Virus record (IMG/VR): IMGVR_UViG_3300044940_000498
Location: 1 to 32,939 of that record
Length of the DNA stretch: 32,939 nt
DNA from: a virus
Reading direction: 5' to 3' (one strand)
Of this stretch, positions 8,710 to 17,200 are shown in pieces. The position numbers and the translations under genes were made by a program. The notes under the pieces are model-generated. The model was not told where the DNA came from. It made no database searches and saw nothing but the letters and a program-made list of their open reading frames with translations. The stretch's first letter is position 1. Each line of letters opens with the position of its first letter.

Positions 8710-9639
8710 TTAATTTTTATATCCAGACTTATTTAATGCCTCTTGAAATATTAATGCGTAATCTGCTATAATTTCATTTTTATCCGTTCCATTAATTATT
8801 TTACGAGCATTTCTAAATTGTTGTCTATTGGCATTTCCCTCAGATGGCAAGTGTCTAGCAAAAGTATGTCTGCCCCTATTATCTCCTGCATATCTTCCAT
8901 TAAGCATTCCTGTATAAAGTGCCTTAACTGCATTATCCAAAACTAATAATGCTTCTGGGTTATTAATCAAATCAACACCTATATCATTGCCTGTTCGTTG
9001 ATAATTAGCACGCCCAGTACAATGATCCATTCCGCGCCCTCTATAAGTCCACCCGTCATTTGGATGAATATTTCCTAAATTTATTCTACCCCATTCCCCG
9101 CCATATATTATGTTAGCAATGGCCTTTTGTCTTTCTACGGGTAAAGGACCTTCGCCGGGTTTTCTGCCTAATCTTTGTGCATCTTCAACACTAATACGAT
9201 GGCGTCCAAAAGTATTGAGCAATCCTTGCACACTATAATTTAAATTTTCAGTGTTTGGTTTCATGTTTTTGTTAGTTTCGTGATATGCTGTGGCTAAAGC
9301 ATATGCTATCCAACTTGTAGGACTACCGGACATTACATCTAATATAGCTTCTATACCTTTAACTTGATTTGGTTTAAGCCTCTTAGGAAATAATGTGTTT
9401 CTAAGATAATCAAAAAAAATAGTTTTATTCATAATATCTGTTGATGATACAACTTCTGGTGATAAAGTTGTGATAACTTCTGATGACGAAATTGTCTCTG
9501 TTTTTGTTTCTTGTTCAGAATTTTCCTCTGTTACAGAAGGCAAACTATCAATTGTTTCCCCATTAGAAACAATTTCTACAGGTTTAGCCACCGTATTTCT
9601 ACCAAATATTCCAAGTATTTTTTTTATCCACGTTCTCAT
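8710..9639 (-). CDS. GH19-type endolysin (chitinase/muramidase fold)
   Basis: A 309-residue peptidoglycan hydrolase. Residues 1-65 are a charged, Ser/Thr/Glu-rich extension without a signal peptide. The catalytic domain (about 75-300) carries GH19 landmarks: AYALATAYHETN near residue 120 with the presumed acid Glu, NLNYSVQGLLNTFGRH, ANIIYGGEWGR with the second acidic position, and YRGRG...CTGRANYQRTG. The last motif normally reads GRGxIQLTG; here it is GRGMDHCTG, an unusual variant. With no secretion signal, release needs the holin encoded at 19333-19644. A late box is at 9669-9676, inside the end of the gp4 gene. The phage also encodes a GH108 enzyme, so it has two cell-wall hydrolases. This one, with its long N-terminal extension and position among head/tail genes, might be virion-associated instead. 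Confidence 0.85.
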   Translation of the reverse strand: MRTWIKKILGIFGRNTVAKPVEIVSNGETIDSLPSVTEENSEQETKTETISSSEVITTLSPEVVSSTDIMNKTIFFDYLRNTLFPKRLKPNQVKGIEAILDVMSGSPTSWIAYALATAYHETNKNMKPNTENLNYSVQGLLNTFGRHRISVEDAQRLGRKPGEGPLPVERQKAIANIIYGGEWGRINLGNIHPNDGWTYRGRGMDHCTGRANYQRTGNDIGVDLINNPEALLVLDNAVKALYTGMLNGRYAGDNRGRHTFARHLPSEGNANRQQFRNARKIINGTDKNEIIADYALIFQEALNKSGYKN

Positions 9640-9668
9640 ATAATTTTAATACCCCTGTTTCAATATAA

Positions 9669-9676
9669 TATTTATT
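9669..9676 (-). promoter_or_regulatory. Late-type promoter -10 box AATAAATA
   Basis: Box 30 nt upstream of the GH19 endolysin, overlapping the gp4 stop. Confidence 0.6.
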
Positions 9677-10106
9677 TTTTTCCGCTATAAAAAATTTGAT
9701 CTTCAGTTATTACCCTAAAAACAAACCCGTTTCTTTTACAATATTTTGTAGCTGCCTCCCACTTAGCGTGATTTATAGCTACTACTAAACGATTTTTTGC
9801 ACTAGATACTTTGCTTTCAACAATGCTTTGTTTTTTAGGCTTTATTTCTATAACTTCTGCTATTCTTTTACCAAATTTATTATCATAAACTACAAAAAAA
9901 TCGGGAACATATATTGTTTGTTTACCAGTAACCGGATGTTTATAAGGTATTTTTAATGGTTCGCTTGCCCAGTATATTATGTTTTTATTTGAATCGCAAA
10001 AATTCATAAAAACCAATTCCCAAGAACTGCGATATTTAGGCTTATGCTTTCCTATATATTTCTCTGGATTTTTAGGAATAAAAATGCCCTGAGCAAATTT
10101 AGTCAT
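9672..10106 (-). CDS. 4: Head completion nuclease gp4
   Basis: A 144-residue protein of the T4 gp4 (gp50/65) head-completion family, which has a TnsA-like PD-(D/E)XK nuclease fold and finishes packaged heads before tail joining. The motif residues are all visible: RSSWE (Glu30), VPDF (Asp69) and EIK (Glu87, Lys89), so the nuclease centre looks intact. The N-terminal IPKNPEKYIGKHKPKYRSSWE pattern and the SEPLKIPY...GK...YVPDFFV segment are typical of the family. Its start codon overlaps the last base of the upstream 118-aa gene stop (10106), so translation is coupled. T4 keeps gene 4 near gene 53 and the gene 1-3-2 cluster, and here gene 1 is also in the same direction a few kilobases upstream. 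Confidence 0.85.
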   Translation of the reverse strand: MTKFAQGIFIPKNPEKYIGKHKPKYRSSWELVFMNFCDSNKNIIYWASEPLKIPYKHPVTGKQTIYVPDFFVVYDNKFGKRIAEVIEIKPKKQSIVESKVSSAKNRLVVAINHAKWEAATKYCKRNGFVFRVITEDQIFYSGKK

Positions 10107-10462
10107 TATAATACCACATTACGCTGCGCAGGTTCATTGGGCACAGGAATTACACCCACTCCGTATAGTGCTGTTTTGGATCTAAAAGAATTGAGGTAAA
10201 AACAAATTAATTGATTCATTTGTAATCTATTATTAACACTTTTAATAGAAGCTAATAAATCCAATACGTTAAATTGACCTTTTTGTGCAATATTAAACAA
10301 TAATGAAGTAAAAGTTTCAGCTACTTGTCTATTAGGGGAATTTTTAACAAAAAAAGAATACACAATTTCCCATTGTGAGGGATCAATCACCATTGATTCA
10401 TTGTAAAACTTATCAATAATTTGAATAGTTTGATTAGATTTATTAACAGAAAACATAGACAT
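10106..10462 (-). CDS. Conserved T4-like phage protein of unknown function
   Basis: A 118-residue protein. The pattern VYSFFVKNSPNRQVAETFTSLLFNIAQ...VLDLLASI...LQMNQLICFYLNSFRSKTALYGVGVIPVPNEPAQRNVV is one I associate with small proteins encoded between tail-tube and baseplate genes in T4-like aquatic phages. The C-terminal LNSFRSKTALYGV...P.P...RNV is the strongest part. No catalytic motif, signal or membrane segment is seen. The ATG at 10462 lies only 5 nt after a late box CATAAATA (10468-10475) and has no Shine-Dalgarno, so the late mRNA should be leaderless; a second ATG is codon 3. It is coupled to gp4 by a one-base overlap. Probably structural or an assembly factor. Confidence 0.75.
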   Translation of the reverse strand: MSMFSVNKSNQTIQIIDKFYNESMVIDPSQWEIVYSFFVKNSPNRQVAETFTSLLFNIAQKGQFNVLDLLASIKSVNNRLQMNQLICFYLNSFRSKTALYGVGVIPVPNEPAQRNVVL

Positions 10463-10467
10463 AATAC

Positions 10468-10475
10468 TATTTATG
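10468..10475 (-). promoter_or_regulatory. Late-type promoter -10 box CATAAATA at a start codon
   Basis: Box ends 5 nt before ATG 10462 of the 118-aa gene; predicts a leaderless mRNA. Confidence 0.6.
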
Positions 10476-10480
10476 CTTTA

Positions 10481-11767
10481 TTAATTTGTGTTAACAGTGT
10501 TTTCTGCATTAAACGGTTTTTCTATCGGAAATCCTACTTGCACCCCATCATCTACATGCTGAACGCCTGCTGTAGGGATAGCGTTAGGAACAGGAGGATT
10601 AGTTACTCCCCCAATTGTAGGAGACCCTGATAAACCAGTAAGACCCGGTGTTGAAAAAGATGTAGGCGGAGAAAATGGAACGTTTCTATTTGATGGTCTA
10701 TTTGTTAATGCGGTTATTAATGCACCTGCCAAGGCAAATCCTGTAGCCGGTGTTAAATTTCTAGAGTTCATTAATCTTTCAGAATTTTGGTTCATTTGAT
10801 TAATAGCTGCTTCACCTATTTGTATAGCTCCTCTGATGTTGCCTCTTTTTAGTGCACCAATAAACCCGCCTGCTGCATCTTTTAATCCCCCTTGCCCAAT
10901 TATCAGACCGTTTGCCCCGGCCAAAATATTAGGACTAGGGGTGGTATCATAATTTTGCGGTAATGCAAATCCTGAAACAATTGTTGAAGGATCCCTTCCA
11001 TCTAACGCACCTGAACGATAGACCACGGTTTCATAATCAATGGTCATTCTATTCTCCATGGTGCCGTTGCCGCTATCATAATTATAAGTGTCGTGAGAGA
11101 AGCTTGTTATCATGGGATTAATCAGAGTATATGCTATAAAATTATGTTGATTAAATCCGTAAACCGTAATGCTTTTAAAAAATGGTACTTTTATACCAGT
11201 AAATAACCCACTAGGATCTGGGTTTTGCCCACCGGAAAGACCCCAGTCATATCTGGCATTAGCAGGAGCATCATATATATCTCTAGTATTAAAATTAGAA
11301 ACACCTTCAGGATAATTACCGTCAAAAAACTCATTTTTACTTGATGCTTGTTCGGCTCTTAGAACATTAACAGGTTTAGAACCATCATTATAATAATATC
11401 TATAATAAGCTTCCCACATTTTAGTAACATTATTACTATTATCATCGTGGAAAATAATATCAATTGGATCATATTTAATTTTAGTCTGAACAATACGTTT
11501 TCTGTTGTATTGGTTCATTTGATGAGTAGTAAGATTAAATGACGGAAGTTTTACTTGTTTTACCAATATACCAAAATTAATTCTTTCATCATATGCTTGA
11601 GGATTTATTTCAAAATAAGTATGAAATAAAAACTTGAATTTAGGAGCGTTTTCATAAGCATTAACTCTAAATATTTTAGAGGCATGCTGATAATCACGCA
11701 AAAAGGGGTTGCCGAACAATTGTCCGGCAGCCCCGTTTAATACACTTTGACCAAAATTGCCTAACAT
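10481..11767 (-). CDS. gp19-fold tail-tube-associated/baseplate protein (gp48/gp54-like)
   Basis: A 428-residue protein. After a short Gly-rich lead comes a conserved core (LRDYQHASKIFRVN...APKFKFLFHTYFEINP...NFGILVKQVKLPSFNL...QYNRKRIVQTKIKYDPIDIIFHDD, residues about 23-130, and VPFFKSITVYGFNQHNFIAYTLINPMITSFSHDTYNY...ENRMTIDYETVVY, about 195-260) that follows the tube-protein fold shared by gp19, gp48 and gp54. The C-terminal 160 residues are Gly/Asn/Pro-rich and low complexity. It directly follows gp19 and is transcribed with it. Such proteins start or cap the tail tube at the baseplate; which T4 gene it corresponds to cannot be fixed here. The annotated ATG overlaps a perfect TATAAATA (11767-11774), so either the mRNA begins at or after this ATG or translation starts downstream; a TTG at 11719 is one candidate. 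Confidence 0.8.
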   Translation of the reverse strand: MLGNFGQSVLNGAAGQLFGNPFLRDYQHASKIFRVNAYENAPKFKFLFHTYFEINPQAYDERINFGILVKQVKLPSFNLTTHQMNQYNRKRIVQTKIKYDPIDIIFHDDNSNNVTKMWEAYYRYYYNDGSKPVNVLRAEQASSKNEFFDGNYPEGVSNFNTRDIYDAPANARYDWGLSGGQNPDPSGLFTGIKVPFFKSITVYGFNQHNFIAYTLINPMITSFSHDTYNYDSGNGTMENRMTIDYETVVYRSGALDGRDPSTIVSGFALPQNYDTTPSPNILAGANGLIIGQGGLKDAAGGFIGALKRGNIRGAIQIGEAAINQMNQNSERLMNSRNLTPATGFALAGALITALTNRPSNRNVPFSPPTSFSTPGLTGLSGSPTIGGVTNPPVPNAIPTAGVQHVDDGVQVGFPIEKPFNAENTVNTN

Positions 11768-11774
11768 ATTTATA
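11767..11774 (-). promoter_or_regulatory. Late-type promoter, exact TATAAATA
   Basis: Perfect T4 late consensus whose last A is the A of the annotated ATG of the gp48/54-like gene. Confidence 0.6.
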
Positions 11775-11784
11775 TTACAATAAA

Positions 11785-12429
11785 TTAGATTCTAATGTTT
11801 GATCCAATACCTGTAGTAGACTGACCGCCAAACGCCCTTCCAACAAGCTGTCCTATACCGCTAGTTAGTGGTGCCTGGATAGCATTGTCATAACGAATAT
11901 TTAGTGAGATAGTAACCGGTTCACTTGAACCGTAGTTCAACTGGTTATAGCTTGCAGACTGAATGTAGCAACCATAAAGTTCCCATGTTTCAAGAATATT
12001 TGGTGCAAGCTGTCCATTACCACCATCTAATATTTCAATATTGGTTTGGAATTTATAATCTTGCCCTGTAGCAGCACTTGCTTGTTCAACCATGTCAACT
12101 TGCTTCTGAAGTTGTTGACCAATTGCTCTTGAAACTGTTCCAGCAGCATCATCACGAATATTGACTGAAATGGGGTTCCAAGTATGCTTACCGGCTAGAT
12201 AAATTCTTGAGTTATAAACGTTTAGAGTAACATCTTCAAAAGATAGATTCGGGCGAGAGCAATCTATTACTTGCTTAGTTAGCTGTAAGCCACCGTTGAC
12301 ATCTACCCCAAAATTTAAGAAGTTAATTCTAAAACGAAATTGTAGTTTGGGCATCAATAGTCCCTGGTTACCACTGGCATTGTCAGTGGCAACGGTCATA
12401 TTAAATAATGATTGTGAGGCTGTTGCCAT
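11785..12429 (-). CDS. 19: Tail tube protein gp19
   Basis: A 214-residue homologue of the T4 tail tube protein, whose hexameric rings line the contractile tail for DNA passage. Family features: the N-terminal strand set MPKLQFRFRINFLNFG, the QVIDCSRPNLSFEDVTLNVYNSRIYLAGKHTWNPISVNIRDD block (residues about 55-95), and the late LETWELYGCYIQSASYNQLNYGSSEPVTISLNIRYDNA block. The length is close to aquatic-phage gp19 proteins and slightly longer than T4's 163, with a Gly/Ser tail. A strong AAGGAG site and a late box at 12451-12458 precede the ATG, as expected for an abundant late protein. The next gene upstream is the homing endonuclease on the opposite strand, which separates gp19 from gp18. Confidence 0.93.
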   Translation of the reverse strand: MATASQSLFNMTVATDNASGNQGLLMPKLQFRFRINFLNFGVDVNGGLQLTKQVIDCSRPNLSFEDVTLNVYNSRIYLAGKHTWNPISVNIRDDAAGTVSRAIGQQLQKQVDMVEQASAATGQDYKFQTNIEILDGGNGQLAPNILETWELYGCYIQSASYNQLNYGSSEPVTISLNIRYDNAIQAPLTSGIGQLVGRAFGGQSTTGIGSNIRI

Positions 12430-12450
12430 AGTGTATTCTCCTTATAATTT

Positions 12451-12458
12451 TATTTATC
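12451..12458 (-). promoter_or_regulatory. Late-type promoter -10 box GATAAATA
   Basis: Box 21 nt upstream of gp19, followed by AAGGAG. Confidence 0.72.
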
Positions 12459-12506
12459 ATTAATTTAAAAAAATAACTATGACTATTACTAATAATAAAA
12501 ATAAAA

Positions 12507-12551
12507 ACATTCCTGTTAACTAAATAGTTTTATATAGTTTAACGGGAATGT
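12507..12551. promoter_or_regulatory. Hairpin upstream of homing endonuclease
   Basis: 13-bp stem (12507-12519 with 12539-12551, one G-U). Read on the + strand, the 3' arm contains the only ribosome-site-like bases (GGGA, 12544-12547) and the loop contains a late box. Read on the - strand, the stem is followed by a T-rich run, so it may also terminate leftward transcripts from gp18. Confidence 0.7.
12519..12526 (+). promoter_or_regulatory. Late-type promoter box ACTAAATA in hairpin loop
   Basis: Same box as at the Nudix gene; sits at the loop of hairpin 12507-12551, so transcription would start near 12532 and omit the 5' arm. Confidence 0.6.
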
Positions 12552-12558
12552 CTATTCA

Positions 12559-14178
12559 ATGCCAGTACAATGCAAAATATGCAATAAAATAATGAAAACA
12601 CAAATTACTAACAGTCATTTAAAAACACATAATATGACTACTAAAGAGTATAAATTACTTTACGGAGAAGATTCTCTAACTTGCCCTGAATACCGAGCAA
12701 AACTTTCCGCCAATCGTTCAGGTAAGAATAATCCCAATTACGGTAATAAATGGTCAGAAGAAAATAAGCTTATATTAAGCGAAAAATTAAAAGGAAAAAC
12801 GCCCTGGAATAAAAACAAAAAAATCAACGTTACTGAAAAAATGAAACAGGCTATTGAAAATCGTGAACGTAAATATGAAACCGGAGAATTAGAAAGAGTA
12901 AAAGTTAGCCATTCAGAACAAACTAAAGAAAAAATTAGTAAATCTGTTAAAGAATATGCCATAAACAATAAAGACGAATTAAAAAAACGAGCAAAAAAAG
13001 CAGTAGAAACTAAACAGAAAAATAAGTATGATTTTGGCAAAGTAATGCGTGGAAAAACACATACTCCCGAAGCTAAACAAAAAATATCTGAAACATCAAA
13101 GAAAACTAATGCTATAAAATCAGAAATATCATTAAAAAAATTAACAAAAAATGCCTTACTTGCAAATTGTGAATTAATAGAAATTAAAAACAACATTGCC
13201 ACACTTAAATGTTTAAAATGTGAAAACAAATTCAGTTACACTAAACAATACTTGGATGATTGTAGAATAACAGAAAAATTATGCCCTTTTTGTTTCCCTA
13301 GAAATCAAAATAAAACAAGTGTAGGAGAAAATGAATTATTTACATTTATAAAAACACTCGCTCCAGATTCCATACAAAATTATAAATTGTTGCTAGACAA
13401 TAAAAAAGAAATCGATATTTTTATACCTTCTCATCAAATGGCTATTGAATTTAATGGACTATATTGGCACAGTGAAAATTTATTAGAATCTATAGGTCAA
13501 AATAAATTTAAAGATAACATAAAAAGAAAAGAACTAAACCAAAAGGGAATAAGATATATAGGGATTTTTGAAGATGAATGGAAAAACAAACAAGAAATAG
13601 TTAAAAGTAGATTAGAAAATATATTAGGAAAAACACAAAATAAAATTTATGCCAGAAAATGTGTAATTAAGGAAATATCTAGTAAAGAAGCCAGTAAATT
13701 TTGTAGAGATAATCATATTCAAGGAGTAGGAAGAAGTAATGTCCGTTATGGTTTATTTTATAATGATATATTAGTATCAGTAATGACATTTAGCAAAAAC
13801 AATATATCCAGAAAAATACGTCAATGGGAATTAAACAGATTTTGTAATAAAATAGGGTATACTGTGATAGGAGGAGGCTCTAAACTTTTAAAAAAATTTA
13901 TAAATGATTATAGCCCGGAATTTATAATATCATACTCAGATAATAGATGGAGCGAAGGTAAATTATATCAAAAATTGGGGTTTGAATTTATGAGCGAAAC
14001 TCCCCCTAATTATTGGTATTTTCGCCAAAATGAACTAGAACGCAAACATAGATTTTCTTTAAGAAAAAATAAAAATGACGACCAATCTAAAACTGAAAAA
14101 CAATTAAGAACAGAAGAAGGATATTTACGTATTTGGGATTGTGGAAGTACAAAATGGATATGGAAAAGGGCAGATTAA
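12559..14178 (+). CDS. Free-standing homing endonuclease (NUMOD3 repeats, Vsr/EDxHD-type nuclease)
   Basis: A 539-residue mobile-gene product. Domains in order: a C2H2 finger resembling the MucR/Ros type (CKIC...HLKTHNMTTKEY, residues 5-31); NUMOD3-like DNA-binding repeats (SGKNNPNYGNKWSEENK near 54-70 and GKTHTPEAKQKISE near 167-182) with Lys-rich linkers; a four-Cys knuckle (CLKC...CPFC, about 215-247); a Vsr/EDxHD-like nuclease domain (VGENEL...KEIDIFIPSHQMAIEFNGLYWHSE...GIRYIGIFEDEW, about 252-340); and a C-terminal domain common in phage homing enzymes (YSDNRWSEGKLYQKLGF...PNYWYFR...RKHRF, ending WDCGSTKWIW). It lies between gp19 and gp18, opposite to both, as expected for insertion at an intergenic site. 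The 5' hairpin with a late box in its loop and the 3' palindromic terminator make it a self-contained unit. No disruption is seen, so it should be active. Confidence 0.88.
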   Translation: MPVQCKICNKIMKTQITNSHLKTHNMTTKEYKLLYGEDSLTCPEYRAKLSANRSGKNNPNYGNKWSEENKLILSEKLKGKTPWNKNKKINVTEKMKQAIENRERKYETGELERVKVSHSEQTKEKISKSVKEYAINNKDELKKRAKKAVETKQKNKYDFGKVMRGKTHTPEAKQKISETSKKTNAIKSEISLKKLTKNALLANCELIEIKNNIATLKCLKCENKFSYTKQYLDDCRITEKLCPFCFPRNQNKTSVGENELFTFIKTLAPDSIQNYKLLLDNKKEIDIFIPSHQMAIEFNGLYWHSENLLESIGQNKFKDNIKRKELNQKGIRYIGIFEDEWKNKQEIVKSRLENILGKTQNKIYARKCVIKEISSKEASKFCRDNHIQGVGRSNVRYGLFYNDILVSVMTFSKNNISRKIRQWELNRFCNKIGYTVIGGGSKLLKKFINDYSPEFIISYSDNRWSEGKLYQKLGFEFMSETPPNYWYFRQNELERKHRFSLRKNKNDDQSKTEKQLRTEEGYLRIWDCGSTKWIWKRAD

Positions 14179-14190
14179 TCTGCCCTTTTC
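14163..14190. terminator. 28-nt perfect palindrome, terminator of the homing endonuclease
   Basis: Two 14-nt halves (GAAAAGGGCAGATT and its complement); the stop codon of the endonuclease lies in the centre. Followed on the + strand by TTATTT. It faces the end of gp18 and may serve both genes. Confidence 0.85.
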
Positions 14191-14215
14191 TTATTTAAAC
14201 AATACTAGACTGTTC

Positions 14216-17200
14216 TTAACGGTTATTAATTTCTCCTGTATTGAACAATCTTATTGGAATATAGATAAATTCAACTGCTTTAGCAGGTTCTACAGCAACG
14301 TCAACCCACAACTCATTTCTATCAATTCTAGCAGGAGTGTTATTTGACTCGTCACACACGACTATATAGTCAAAAATGCCTCTCTTAGCTACTAGATCAG
14401 CTAGAAGTGATTGGATTACTCCTGTTATTTCCTGTCTTGTTAATGCATCATTTGGTTCAAATATGAACGGTCTTGATGCAATTGTTAACTGTCTTCTTAG
14501 ATAAGCTACTAGCCTTGCTACGTTAATTCTATCAAGTGAAGATTGAATTTTCGCGCTTGTCTTGTTACCGTAGTTTAATAGACCATTACCTGTGAAGAAC
14601 ACTAATGGGTTAATTTGGTTGTTGTAAAGAACATCCCTTACCCCGACTCTTGTTTTAATTGAACGAAACTCACCGGTTGCTTTATCGATATATCCAATAC
14701 CTGAAGCATTATCGATGATACCCCTTCTTGTTCCTGCTGGTGCAAACCACGGAAACGATACGTCATCATTACGTAAGAAGGTTCTAATCATCATGTGCGA
14801 TGCCGGAACAACAACACTATTACCATTTAGGTCATTTGTTAACCCTGATGGATAAAATATACCCAAGAATGGATCACGATTTACAAGACCTTCTTCACCA
14901 GTTGAAGTAGCTCCCTTTGCATTAGTTGCCCAATCTTGAATTTCGGTCACACTATCTGACAATCTCATTGGAGTATCACCAATAATGAATGCAGTTTGAC
15001 CTCTATCATTATTAAGAGCAATCATATTTGGCTGCAATTCAGGATAGCCGGGTGCAGCAATCAAATTGAAGAAGTTATCTTCGTCGCGCAATGCAGTATT
15101 GCTGTCAATAGCAGCCTTCATTGCAGCAACAACCATTGCTCTTTGAGCTTTACGACCCATATTAGGCGAACCATCTGATTTCAGACCAGATACTGATACC
15201 CATGCGTCCCGCTTAGCAGGAAGTGGGCCAGCACCACCAAAGCGCTCTGAATTAAAATAGTTTTTAATATATCTCTTTACATTATACCCAGAACGTCTGG
15301 TATTAAACACTAGCATACCAACTGGGAACAACGCACTTGATGGAGCATCTAGATCAATATAATCACTTGTTAACAATGAAGTAATAGTAGGAATATTATC
15401 TGATGCTGGATCTATATTTCCACTATTGCCCCAACGAACATCTGCAAATACAATTCCTTTTTCGCTTGTTCGATCACCATTAACAAGTCTTACCCATTGA
15501 TCTTTACCATCGACCTGCTGCCAACGATTGATTACTGGGTAGTTTTCTAGGTCGCTAGTATCGATCCAAAGATCACCATATTGAAGAGGCTGTCCGTTGC
15601 TTTGAGTAACAGGAGCAGTTGTACTTATAATGGGGCCATTTGGATCTGTCATGTTTGTGCCTGATGGTAAAGGAAAACCATTGGCATCATAAGCTACATT
15701 ACGATACCCTCTCCAACCTAGTGGAGTATTAACAAGGATATCAACCTCATCTACTACTGAATAGAACCAATTAGTTCCATCTTTCGGTGCAGTAACAGGA
15801 GAATTTTTGCTTGCTACCATATCAAACTCTACCCAATTGGATAGAATTGCAGTATACATAGGTGCTGCTTTACCACTTTTAATACCAACGCCAGAAACAG
15901 CACCTCCAACCCCAATTTTAGTTACGACTAGCACCAGATCATTGGCAGGTGAAAGACCCCCCAATGAAGTACCAGCAATAGTAATAGTATCGCCTACTTG
16001 ATATCCTGTCCCTTGTGTTACAGGAAAACCCATACTAATGTAATATTTTTCATATGCTGCACTTACATTAAAAGTTGCACCCGTTCCTAATCCAGAAGTT
16101 AAAGTTGCCGGAACGTTATTAAATGTAGCAATATGAGAAGGACCTTCCTTAACGCCAATAGTATTAGCAAACGTAAATCCTGCAGCATTTAAGAAACCAG
16201 TACTTAAGCCTTGGTTATTAAAGTCATTCAGAATTATTACGCCGCCTTCAGTATGTGTCAGCCTAATTCTATTGTCTGAAGTCACACTAGCAATAGTAAA
16301 CGGAATAGCAGCCGAATTCCATGCGTTAACAAAACTAGCTGCATTAGTTAGACCGGACATATTTACTGTTCTAGTCTGAGTGGCTGTACTACCTGGAATT
16401 GATACCTGAACTGTTAATTGGTACGTATTTCCTGTAAAATTAGGATTAGTTACTGTACCGGTTACTACAGTTGGACCGTTAGCAATTCTTCTCCAGTAAT
16501 ACAAAGGGCTAGAATTCAAAGATGCTGAATCTGAATAATTAAAGTTATACTGGGTATAAATTGTTCCTGCAGGAATATTTTTGCCACCGGCAGAATCAAG
16601 TTGGTTAATTGCTTGAATATCTGAAATGGCATAAGTTGTTGGACGATTTACCCAAGATCTAGTTACTGAATTCCATTCAGAAACTACAGTATTTAATCCT
16701 GCTGAACCACCGCCAATTCTAATCCAAACAGAGCCAGTTGGACGAGGAAAAACTTGTCCCGATTGCCACAGTGGGCGTTGTGAAGAAGTGCCATATTCAA
16801 ACCCTGGCTGATAATAAGTTCCTGCTGGAATACCTAAAGTAGATAGAATATTTCCAGTTCCACTAATTGTTAAATGATTAGGAGTTGTATTACCAATTGT
16901 TGAAGAGGTCTGTCTAGAAAATAGTTCTAAACGTCCATTTGCTACTCTTGCTTTCAAGAAATCAATTTCAAGAGAGTTGATTGTAGCCACTAAATTTTGT
17001 AGTGTGTTATCTGGCGCAGTCGGAACAGTATAAGTTACGCCGCTCTGACCATTTAAATTAACTGTAAAAGTATCTCCGGGTGTAAGAGTATTTGGAGTGG
17101 CGGTTCCACGAACTGTTGGCCAAGAACCTAGCCATTCCTTGGATCCCAACGCTACCCAAACATTGTTTTCATTCTTATAGAAAAATTGAGGAGAATTAGT

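Noticed and set aside
12738-13229. 163-codon open frame opposite the homing endonuclease
   Set aside because: A shadow of the Lys-rich coding strand (gives Phe/Leu/Ser-rich product); no promoter or ribosome site.
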